Shown here piece by piece: positions 1 to 5,841 of a DNA stretch of 8,880 nucleotides. Under the pieces are notes generated by a model. The model did not search any database. It was not told the origin of the DNA and saw only the letters and a list, made by a program, of their open reading frames with translations. A program made the position numbers and the translations under genes. The DNA is from Gammaproteobacteria bacterium. Lineage in GTDB: Bacteria > Bacillota_I > Bacilli_A > Izemoplasmatales > UBA1188. Within the stretch, counting starts at the first letter, position 1. The number at the start of each line of letters is the position of its first letter. Location of the stretch: positions 1-8,880 of the forward strand of contig JAILNJ010000119.1 of NCBI GenBank assembly GCA_024691665.1, in the 5' to 3' direction.

Positions 1-566
1 GTTGAAATACCTTTTTCAGCATAGATGCATGGGAAATCAGCATCTGGTGAAAAACCATAATCACATTCAGGATATTTTCCAATATAGTGTTCGAGACATC
101 TTGAACCTGATTCTTCATCACATCCAAAGAAGAATCTAATCTTTTTCTTTGGAGTATATCCTTCATCCTTAAGCATCTTAAGTGCGTAATATGTGGCCAT
201 TAAAGGGCCCTTATCATCAGATGATCCTCTAGCGTATAATTTATTACCTTTCACAATTGGATCAAATGGAGGATTAGTCCAAGTACCGGTTGCAGGAACA
301 ACGTCAAGGTGACATAAAATAACTACTATTTCATCACCTTCACCCCATTCAATAAATCCTGCATAATTATCAACGTTCACAGCTTTAAAACCATCACGTC
401 TTGCGAGGTCAAGCATATAATCTAGTGAAGCTCTTACGCCTTCACCAAATGGAGCTTCAGTGTTTTTAGGATTAAATTCAGTTAATACACTTGGAATTCT
501 AAGTAAATCTTTTAAATCATTAAGCCAAGCGTCATAGTAATCTTTGAATAATTCTTTTGTATTCAT
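1..566 (-). CDS. pepV: M20-family dipeptidase, PepV-like, 3' part missing
   Basis: This is the N-terminal 188 codons of a zinc-dependent cytoplasmic dipeptidase; the window edge cuts off the rest. By family it releases amino acids from dipeptides taken up by the cell. The metal and catalytic centre is readable: CHLDVVP at residues 85-91 (H86, D88), RGSSDDKGP at 113-121 (bridging Asp 118), DEESG at 150-154 (the Glu pair) and SPDADFP at 173-179 (D175). The spacing matches the known PepV metal ligands within one residue. The final His ligand lies in the missing part. The start is the ATG at 564-566, preceded by AGGAGG, which overlaps the TAG stop of tyrS 8 bases upstream, so the gene is probably the third in the unit with the ccpA-like gene and tyrS. 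It could be another M20 di- or tripeptidase, but the motif wording fits PepV best. Confidence 0.85.
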   Translation of the reverse strand, partial: MNTKELFKDYYDAWLNDLKDLLRIPSVLTEFNPKNTEAPFGEGVRASLDYMLDLARRDGFKAVNVDNYAGFIEWGEGDEIVVILCHLDVVPATGTWTNPPFDPIVKGNKLYARGSSDDKGPLMATYYALKMLKDEGYTPKKKIRFFFGCDEESGSRCLEHYIGKYPECDYGFSPDADFPCIYAEKGIS

Positions 567-574
567 AATTCCTC

Positions 575-1813
575 CTATAAATGCTTAACTAAAGCGTGAT
601 TCTTTTTACCTTTCTTAATAAATGTATAAACTCCATCAATTGCGTCACTCTTCTTAACGATGAAGTTGATGTCAGTAACCTTTTGACCGTTAACTGAGAT
701 ACCTCCACCTTGAACCATCTTACGAGCTTCGCTCTTTGATGGGAGGAGTCCAATAGTTGCGAGTAAATCAACAATATTTAATTCTTCGCTAATCTCTTTA
801 ACATCATCATCTTTGAATGCATCTTCAATTTCTTTCTTAGAAAGTTTAGTTACATCGCCATTAAATACTGCATCAGTGATTCTCTTAGCTTCTTCTAAAC
901 CTTCTTCGCCATGAACAATCTTAGTTACTTCTTCAGCAAGTCTCTTTTGAGCGAATCTTAATTCTCTTCTTTCATTCCATTCAGCTTCAATAGATTCAAT
1001 TTCTTCTTTAGAGAGGAATGTATATTGTTTAAGTCTTTGAATTACTTCCTCATCTGAAACTTGGAGCCAGAATTGATAGAACTTATAAGGACTAGTGAGC
1101 TCAGGATCTAACCATACTGCTCCACCTGCAGTTTTACCAAACTTAGTTCCGTCTGGTTTTAAGAGTAGTGGGAAAGTTAAACAGAATACTTTAGCTTCAT
1201 CGCCATATTGTTTTCTGATTAATTCAAAACCAGCTGTAACGTTATCCCATTGGTCTTGTCCACCAACTTGAAGTCTACAATTATATGTCTTATATAAATG
1301 AAGGTAGTCTAATGCTTGGAGAACTTGATATGAGAATTCAGTATATGAAATGCCTGTTTCAATTCTTTTCTTTACTGATTCTTTTGCAAGCATATAGTTT
1401 ACAGTTAAGAGTTTTCCATAATCTCTTAAATATGTAATAACGTTCATTGTTGAAGTCCAATCGTAGTTATTTACGAATGTAGCTTCTGGAAGAAGTTTCT
1501 TAAGTTGAGATAAAATCTTTGATGCATTATCTTTTGTTGTTTCAGCATCAAGTAAGTTTCTTTCAGCGTTTTTGCCACTAGGATCACCAATCATACCAGT
1601 AGCTCCACCAACTAGAATAATTGGATGGTGTCCAGCTCTTGATAATCTCATTGCGCCCATAATAGCGAGCAAGTTACCAGCGTGAATAGATTTCCCAGTT
1701 GGATCTACACCAATATAGAATGTAAGGTTACCCTTATTTAATTCCTCTTCAATATTTTCGCCTGCGGTTTGTCCAATTAGACCACGCCATTTTAAATCTT
1801 CAAATAAATTCAT
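575..1813 (-). CDS. tyrS: Tyrosyl-tRNA synthetase
   Basis: Class I aminoacyl-tRNA synthetase of 412 residues that charges tRNA-Tyr with tyrosine in the cytoplasm; the length is usual for the bacterial TyrRS with an S4 domain. Visible motifs, in order: the HIGH-box variant HAGN at 44-47 after the GVDPTG turn; GGATGMIGDPSGK at 69-81; NYMLAKESV at 139-147; the tyrosine-site stretch LQVGGQDQWDN at 181-191; the KMSKS-loop variant KFGKT at 224-228; and an RNA-binding S4 domain at about 348-400 (SKSEARKMVQGGGISVNG). The second HIGH histidine is Asn, a conservative change. The start ATG has TAAGGAG upstream, which shares its TAA with the stop of the ccpA-like gene. The 14-base gap leaves no room for a T-box leader, so expression probably depends on the promoter of the regulator gene. 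Confidence 0.97.
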   Translation of the reverse strand: MNLFEDLKWRGLIGQTAGENIEEELNKGNLTFYIGVDPTGKSIHAGNLLAIMGAMRLSRAGHHPIILVGGATGMIGDPSGKNAERNLLDAETTKDNASKILSQLKKLLPEATFVNNYDWTSTMNVITYLRDYGKLLTVNYMLAKESVKKRIETGISYTEFSYQVLQALDYLHLYKTYNCRLQVGGQDQWDNVTAGFELIRKQYGDEAKVFCLTFPLLLKPDGTKFGKTAGGAVWLDPELTSPYKFYQFWLQVSDEEVIQRLKQYTFLSKEEIESIEAEWNERRELRFAQKRLAEEVTKIVHGEEGLEEAKRITDAVFNGDVTKLSKKEIEDAFKDDDVKEISEELNIVDLLATIGLLPSKSEARKMVQGGGISVNGQKVTDINFIVKKSDAIDGVYTFIKKGKKNHALVKHL

Positions 1814-1827
1814 TTTGTGTGTACTCC

Positions 1828-2832
1828 TTATTTTGTTGTTCCTCTTTTAATGATTGAATGTTCAAGAATAACTTTTCCTTTAACATCTTGAACTTCTCCA
1901 GACATTTCTGTAGTTAAAATCTTCATTGCTCTTGCACCAAGTTCATGAATTGGTACATTGATAGTTGAAAGTTGTGGTCTACATAAAAGTGTGTATCTAG
2001 TATTTTGGAAACCAAATACTGATACTTCTTCTGGAATCTTCTTTCCTTTATAAACTAAGATATTAAGTGCCGCAATAGAGATAGAGTCTCTAACACCAAT
2101 TACGCCATCAATATCTTTGTGTTCATTTAAATATTGTTCAATATCGCTCTTATTAATATCAAGGTTACCTGATGTATAGCAGATTAATTCTTCAAGGCCA
2201 TACTTTTCCATTGCTCTTCTATATCCATTTTCTTTTAAGATTGATACTGGATATCTCTTTTGAGTTGTTAAAAGTACAATTCTTTTTCTTCCTTCTTGAA
2301 TTAATGACTTACAAGCTTCATAACCAGCCTTTTCATAGTCGATAGTTACACTCAATAGATCATCATCACCAATTGATTCAGTATTAACTAATACGATTGG
2401 GATTAAATAGTTATCCTTAAGTTCTTTTACTAAATGACTTTGTTTTTCAGTTAATTCATCATTTAAATAAAGAATTCCATCAACATGTAAAGATACGATG
2501 TTCATTAATAGTTCATCTATTTGTTCATCACCCTTAACATTTAATAAAATAATATTGTATCCATAGCTTTCAGCTACTTCACTTATACCTTTAACCATCT
2601 CTGCGACAGATGCTCTTGCGAGGTCAGATACAATGATAGCAACTTGAGTAGATTTGCTTGATGCAAGTCCACGTGCCATTGCATTAGGTTTATAGCCTAA
2701 TTCCTTCGCAATAGATAATATTTTGTTTCTTGTCTCTGGTTTGACTTTTTCAGGGGTGTTTAAAGCTCTTGATACTGTAGCATTAGATACCTTTGCTCTT
2801 AGAGCCACATCATATATAGTAGATTTATTCAT
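1828..2832 (-). CDS. ccpA: LacI-family transcription regulator, probable catabolite control protein CcpA
   Basis: A 334-residue LacI/GalR regulator, the full usual length. Residues 5-24 form the helix-turn-helix (TIYDVALRAKVSNATVSRAL). The hinge at 49-58 reads PNAMARGLAS, with Leu56 available for minor-groove insertion, almost word for word the CcpA hinge. The rest is a periplasmic-binding-protein-like effector and dimer domain. Near the C-terminus, FQNTRYTLLCRPQLSTI (275-291) matches the CcpA stretch NTRLSLMVRPQLSTV, which includes part of the surface that meets HPr-Ser46-P in CcpA. One change is Gln where CcpA has Asp before NTR. By family it would control carbon-source genes by binding cre sites. 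The ATG is preceded by AAGGAGG 11 bases away. It is the first gene of the unit with tyrS and the dipeptidase; ccpA and tyrS are also near each other in Bacillus and Staphylococcus. A different LacI paralogue remains possible. Confidence 0.7.
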   Translation of the reverse strand: MNKSTIYDVALRAKVSNATVSRALNTPEKVKPETRNKILSIAKELGYKPNAMARGLASSKSTQVAIIVSDLARASVAEMVKGISEVAESYGYNIILLNVKGDEQIDELLMNIVSLHVDGILYLNDELTEKQSHLVKELKDNYLIPIVLVNTESIGDDDLLSVTIDYEKAGYEACKSLIQEGRKRIVLLTTQKRYPVSILKENGYRRAMEKYGLEELICYTSGNLDINKSDIEQYLNEHKDIDGVIGVRDSISIAALNILVYKGKKIPEEVSVFGFQNTRYTLLCRPQLSTINVPIHELGARAMKILTTEMSGEVQDVKGKVILEHSIIKRGTTK

Positions 2833-2855
2833 AAAATAAAAAACCTCCTTGCTAT

Positions 2856-2874
2856 ATGATTATATAATAATCAT
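2856..2874. promoter_or_regulatory. Inverted repeat over the -10 of the ccpA-like gene, candidate operator
   Basis: ATGATTAT, three bases, ATAATCAT: two perfect 8-base arms. It covers the TATAAT of the ccpA-like promoter, the classic position for repression. The AT-rich content makes chance symmetry easier, and which protein would bind is not shown. Confidence 0.4.
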
Positions 2875-2887
2875 TAACAAAATTAAA
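2859..2887 (-). promoter_or_regulatory. Probable promoter of the ccpA-like/tyrS/pepV unit
   Basis: On the minus strand a consensus TATAAT lies at 2859-2864. The hexamer 17 bases upstream (2882-2887, TTTAAT) is a poor -35. The -10 lies inside a perfect inverted repeat (2856-2874), so a bound protein would block it. The leader would be about 20-25 bases and contains only the ribosome binding site. Confidence 0.45.
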
Positions 2888-2893
2888 GAAGCA

Positions 2894-2909
2894 ATGAAAA
2901 GATTTTCAT
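2894..2909. promoter_or_regulatory. cre-like site (CcpA box) without the central CG
   Basis: ATGAAAAGATTTTCAT is a perfect inverted repeat (7-base arms, 2-base centre). It matches the Bacillus cre consensus WTGNAARCGNWWWCAW at 14 of 16 positions; only the central CG is replaced, by GA. It lies just upstream of the putative -35 of the ccpA-like gene, so binding could autoregulate that gene. The central CG is normally important for CcpA, so this is either a variant cre or the site of a relative. Confidence 0.45.
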
Positions 2910-2934
2910 ACTTTCTTGCATTATTTTCAAAAAA

Positions 2935-2948
2935 TATTTCATGAAATA
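2935..2948. promoter_or_regulatory. 14-base perfect palindrome between the divergent regulator genes
   Basis: TATTTCATGAAATA is identical to its own reverse complement. It lies about 30 bases upstream of the TTGACA of the tetR-like gene, with no coding role. It could be an operator for either neighbouring regulator; no more can be said from sequence alone. Confidence 0.3.
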
Positions 2949-2978
2949 AAAAATCTAACAAAATATTAAATAAATATA

Positions 2979-3007
2979 TTGACAAAATCGTGTAAGATAA
3001 ATAAAAT
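2979..3007 (+). promoter_or_regulatory. Sigma-A-type promoter of the tetR-like gene
   Basis: A perfect -35 TTGACA (2979-2984), a 17-base spacer and -10 TAAAAT (3002-3007). Transcription should start near 3013-3015, giving a leader of about 28 bases before the AAGGAG and ATG. The TTG of this -35 box opens an in-frame reading frame, but as part of the promoter it cannot be the translation start. Confidence 0.75.
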
Positions 3008-3022
3008 TACATATAGTGTCAA
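2979..3022. promoter_or_regulatory. Nested dyad over the tetR-like promoter, candidate autoregulatory operator
   Basis: Two inverted repeats share nearly the same centre, around 3000-3001. The outer is TTGACA (2979-2984) with TGTCAA (3017-3022). The inner is TGTAA (2991-2995) with TTACA (3007-3011). Together they span the -35, the -10 and the expected transcription start. TetR-family proteins commonly repress their own promoter through such dyads, so self-binding is a reasonable inference, not an observation. Confidence 0.4.
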
Positions 3023-3041
3023 GGTAATAAAAGGAGACGTT

Positions 3042-3551
3042 ATGCCAAAAGAAGTTTATTACAAGATTAATGAGGCAAAACAAATAAAACTCGTTAGAAC
3101 AGCACTTACTGCTTTCACTAAAGATTCTTATGAAAATCTAACCGTTTCAGACATTACTAAAACAATGGATATTCTAAGAACCGACTTCTACTACTACTTT
3201 AAAGATAAGGCAGATGTATTCGAAGCAGTTAAAGAATTTATGGTTAATGCAATCTCTCAAATTGGAGAACCAAAAGATGCATTAAGCGCCATAGAAATGC
3301 TAGTTGCTTATGTATTTGGTCTTAAAAAGACTAAAAACAGACAGTTTTATTTAGAAATTTCAAGTGAATACAATCCTAATTCAGTATATACATTCAAAGA
3401 TTTCTTCGTAGAAAAGTATGGTGAGGTTAAAAAAGAAGATGAATATAAGCTAGTAGCTAAGATCCATCTTGCTCTAGCATTAACTCTTGCAGTATATACA
3501 TCTAAATTAGAAAGAAGCGAAGCTCTTGAAATATTAGCTTCAATCAAATAA
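3042..3551 (+). CDS. TetR-family transcription regulator, short
   Basis: A 169-residue protein with a TetR-type N-terminal DNA-binding domain. Residues about 15-60 contain a helix-turn-helix (LTVSDITKTMDILRTDFYYY), and the hallmark stretch FYYYFKDKADVF is at 49-60. The C-terminal part (about 65-169) is helical and unassigned, as expected for a ligand and dimer domain; the total is shorter than most family members (about 180-220). The ATG at 3042 was chosen because AAGGAG lies 5 bases upstream and because the longer frame would begin within the -35 box. The gene is monocistronic, bounded by its own promoter and a strong terminator. No target beyond its own promoter region is evident; the divergent ccpA-like unit is the nearest candidate. 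The ligand is unknown. Confidence 0.85.
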   Translation: MPKEVYYKINEAKQIKLVRTALTAFTKDSYENLTVSDITKTMDILRTDFYYYFKDKADVFEAVKEFMVNAISQIGEPKDALSAIEMLVAYVFGLKKTKNRQFYLEISSEYNPNSVYTFKDFFVEKYGEVKKEDEYKLVAKIHLALALTLAVYTSKLERSEALEILASIK

Positions 3552-3576
3552 AAAGCGAGAACTAATCTCGCTTTTT
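3550..3576. terminator. Bidirectional intrinsic terminator
   Basis: A perfect 11-base stem (AAAAAGCGAGA with TCTCGCTTTTT) and a 5-base loop, beginning inside the stop codon of the tetR-like gene. T-rich tails on both strands let it serve both the tetR-like gene and the convergent lipoprotein gene at 3612-4466. Confidence 0.9.
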
Positions 3577-3611
3577 ATTTTGTTTTTGTCAAAATAATTA
3601 TTAATATTTGT

Positions 3612-4466
3612 CTATTTGATTATAATGTTGCCACTAGTTACAGAAAGATTGATTTTCGCATTTCCGTCCCCAACCACCAAAGAATGATCTTCTTCTCTTC
3701 CGTCTAGACTAGATTTAAATGAACCATTTGTAACGTGATAATGGATGGTTGCACCACTTTCTGGAATAGTGATTGTTTGAGATCCACTAGTACCATTTAT
3801 ATCTGCTCTTTCTAAAGCAACAAACTTAATATTAATTCCACCTGATGTATAAACTAAATCAAACGATACACAATCTATCTTATTAATTACTAAACCACCT
3901 GATGTAGAATGCATTTGAATATCTTCAGATACTATTTCTTTAATAGTAGTATTCCCACTAGTTTGAGTAAATAAGAGTTCATCAGTTTCAATCTTACCAA
4001 TCTTTGTAAGTCCTGATGTTCTTACGATATCTATTTTATTAGATGCAATATAATCAGCTTCTAGTGTTCCGCTAGTCACAACTAATTCAATTAATTCAAT
4101 TGCGCTTGGATATTTAATAGTTACATGTTTATCAGTACCAAGAACCATTCCTTGAACACCACTACCCCAGAACTTAACGTATAAAGTTCCATCTTTTAAA
4201 TATGTATGTACTTTGTGTTCATCATCTAATTCGTTTTCTTCTAGAATCACCACTGATGCAAGATTAATATCTTGAACAAGAGTAACTTTACCCATAGACC
4301 AACTTACATCAAGTTTTTTAATAGGTTCAGCGTATTCTTGGCTTCCAGTCTTATATAATTCAGCATCTTTATATACTTCACCTTTCACTGTTCCTGCCTT
4401 ACATGAACAGAGTAGGATTAAAAATAAAGATAAAATAAAAGATAATAAGATACTTCTTTTTTTCAT
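3612..4466 (-). CDS. Lipoprotein with DUF4097-like beta-solenoid domain
   Basis: A 284-residue protein starting with a lipoprotein signal: KKR at 2-4, a hydrophobic stretch at 6-19 and the lipobox LCSC with Cys22 as the lipidated residue. It should be anchored on the outer face of the membrane. Residues about 50-284 are beta-rich with a repeating TSG motif at 131, 150, 169, 188, 207 and 226, exactly 19 residues apart, then TNG at 246 and TSG at 277. This ladder is typical of DUF4097 (putative adhesin) domains, where each turn of a beta-solenoid carries one motif. Their biochemical function is not settled; adhesion or envelope sensing are suggestions only. The ATG has AGAGG 8 bases upstream. 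The gene is divergent from the ATP-grasp gene with an overlapping promoter, and convergent with the tetR-like gene. Confidence 0.8.
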   Translation of the reverse strand: MKKRSILLSFILSLFLILLCSCKAGTVKGEVYKDAELYKTGSQEYAEPIKKLDVSWSMGKVTLVQDINLASVVILEENELDDEHKVHTYLKDGTLYVKFWGSGVQGMVLGTDKHVTIKYPSAIELIELVVTSGTLEADYIASNKIDIVRTSGLTKIGKIETDELLFTQTSGNTTIKEIVSEDIQMHSTSGGLVINKIDCVSFDLVYTSGGINIKFVALERADINGTSGSQTITIPESGATIHYHVTNGSFKSSLDGREEDHSLVVGDGNAKINLSVTSGNIIIK

Positions 4467-4495
4467 ATTAAAAACCTCTGATTATTTCTAACTTT

Positions 4496-4524
4496 ATTAT
4501 AATCTTTTTTATTAATATTGTGTA
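4496..4524 (-). promoter_or_regulatory. Promoter of the DUF4097-like lipoprotein gene
   Basis: On the minus strand, TACACA (4519-4524) as a 4-of-6 -35, a 17-base spacer, and a consensus TATAAT (4496-4501). Its -35 overlaps the -10 of the divergent ATP-grasp promoter by two bases. Confidence 0.6.
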
Positions 4525-4528
4525 TAAT
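4523..4528 (+). promoter_or_regulatory. -10 element of the ATP-grasp gene promoter
   Basis: A consensus TATAAT about 20 bases before the ATG, giving a leader of only about 14 bases; AGAGG follows at 4539-4543. No good -35 is present at 16-18 bases, so it may be weak or need an activator. It physically overlaps the divergent lipoprotein promoter. Confidence 0.5.
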
Positions 4529-4548
4529 CATATTTTGTAGAGGTAATT

Positions 4549-5742
4549 ATGAATTTTATATTTATTTCCCCAGACTTCCCAGAAACATATTATAAATTTT
4601 GCGTAGAACTTAAAAAAAGAGGAGTGACTGTCTTAGGTATATCTCAAACTCCATATGATTCATTAAGGAAAGAACTTAAAGATTCTTTAACTGAATACTA
4701 TAGAGCTAATAATATGGAATCATATGAAGAGATGTATAAGGCTGTCGCATTCTTTAGTTTTAAATATGGAAAGATTGATTATATTGAATCTAATAATGAA
4801 TACTGGCTAGAACTTGATTCAAAACTCAGAGAAGATTTCAATATTAATACAGGAAAGAAATATAGTGATATGGCTCCATTCAAATCAAAGGAAGCTATGA
4901 AGAAATATTATAAAATAGCCGGAGTTAAAACAGCGAGATTTCATATCTCAAAAGATATAGATAGTGATTTATCTTTTATTAAGAAAGTGGGTTATCCAAT
5001 TATCGCTAAACCTGATAATGGAGTAGGCGCCCAAAAAACATATAAGATTAAATCTTTAGATGACTTAAAGAAATTCTATGAAACTAAAGATAATAGAAAA
5101 TATATTATGGAAGAATTCATTGAAGGAGAACTAATCTCATTTGATGGAATAGTAGATTCTTCTTCTAATCCAGTCTTCTCATCTTATGAAGTCTTCCCTA
5201 AACAAGCCATCGATATAGTTAATGATTTAGAGGATGACTTCTACTATGCATCACCTTATATGCCAGACGATTTAAAAGAGATAGGTGAAAGAGTATTAAA
5301 AGCATTTGGAGCCAAAAAGAGATGGTTCCACTTGGAATTCTTTAGATTAACAAATGATCATAAGTATCTAGGTAAGAAGGGAACTATCATAGGGCTTGAG
5401 GTTAATATGAGAGCACCAGGAGGAAACACTCCAGATATGATTAACTGGGCTAACTCAGTTGATACATTTAAAATTTGGGCTGATACAATTGTTTATGATA
5501 AGACAAATGAAAACCTTAATTTAAATAAATACTATTGTGTAACATATGGAAGACGTGACTTCAAACATTATGTACACAATGAAAATGATATAAGAAATGA
5601 ATTTAAGGAACATATTTTAGATCATAGAAGAATGCCAAAGATACTCTCGGATGATATGGGAGATGATTGTTGGTATGCAAAGTTTGATACACTAGAAGAT
5701 GTATATAAATTTATGGAATATTTAAAAGGAACCACTAATTAA
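4549..5742 (+). CDS. ATP-grasp family ligase, substrate unknown
   Basis: A 397-residue cytoplasmic protein with the layout of carboxylate-amine/thiol ligases. An N-terminal pre-ATP-grasp fold begins MNFIFISPDFP (about 1-110). The ATP-grasp domain (about 112-315) carries the nucleotide-binding lysine in YPIIAKPDNGVGA (149-161, K154), the hinge MEEFIEGE (187-194), and metal ligands in HLEFF (261-265, E263) and LEVNMRAPGG (283-292, E284 and N286, with R288). A short C-terminal region (about 325-397) is unassigned. Such enzymes make an acyl-phosphate from a carboxylate and join it to an amine or similar; nothing here shows the substrate. The ATG has AGAGG 5 bases upstream. No partner gene follows, so it is monocistronic; the only close neighbour is the divergent lipoprotein. 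The family assignment is firm, the function open. Confidence 0.85.
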   Translation: MNFIFISPDFPETYYKFCVELKKRGVTVLGISQTPYDSLRKELKDSLTEYYRANNMESYEEMYKAVAFFSFKYGKIDYIESNNEYWLELDSKLREDFNINTGKKYSDMAPFKSKEAMKKYYKIAGVKTARFHISKDIDSDLSFIKKVGYPIIAKPDNGVGAQKTYKIKSLDDLKKFYETKDNRKYIMEEFIEGELISFDGIVDSSSNPVFSSYEVFPKQAIDIVNDLEDDFYYASPYMPDDLKEIGERVLKAFGAKKRWFHLEFFRLTNDHKYLGKKGTIIGLEVNMRAPGGNTPDMINWANSVDTFKIWADTIVYDKTNENLNLNKYYCVTYGRRDFKHYVHNENDIRNEFKEHILDHRRMPKILSDDMGDDCWYAKFDTLEDVYKFMEYLKGTTN

Positions 5743-5756
5743 AATGGTTCCTTTTT
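5724..5756 (+). terminator. Intrinsic terminator of the ATP-grasp gene
   Basis: An 11-base stem (AAAAGGAACCA with TGGTTCCTTTT) and a 10-base loop that contains the TAA stop codon, followed by TATTTTTG. The left arm lies in the last coding codons. It might also act on the convergent transporter transcript, but the minus-strand T-tract is only four bases. Confidence 0.85.
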
Positions 5757-5841
5757 ATTTTTGAATATTCCCTAAATCTAGTCCTATTCACAATATTGAT
5801 TATTCTGATTAGTTAAGTAAGTATATAAAATGTGCTTTTTT

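Noticed and set aside
589..774. 61-codon minus-strand reading frame inside tyrS
   Set aside because: Out-of-frame shadow of tyrS with no ribosome binding site or recognisable domain.
2979..3041. Longer N-terminus for the TetR-type protein starting at TTG 2979
   Set aside because: That TTG is the first half of a consensus -35 box with a -10 at 17 bases. AAGGAG and ATG at 3031-3044 give the proper start, where similarity to TetR proteins also begins.
3347..3547. 66-codon reading frame antisense to the tetR-like gene
   Set aside because: Shadow of the real gene; no start signal and no protein-like features.
5780..5812. Repeated TGATTA in the gap after the ATP-grasp gene, considered as a hairpin
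   Set aside because: The copies are direct repeats, not inverted, so they do not form a stem.
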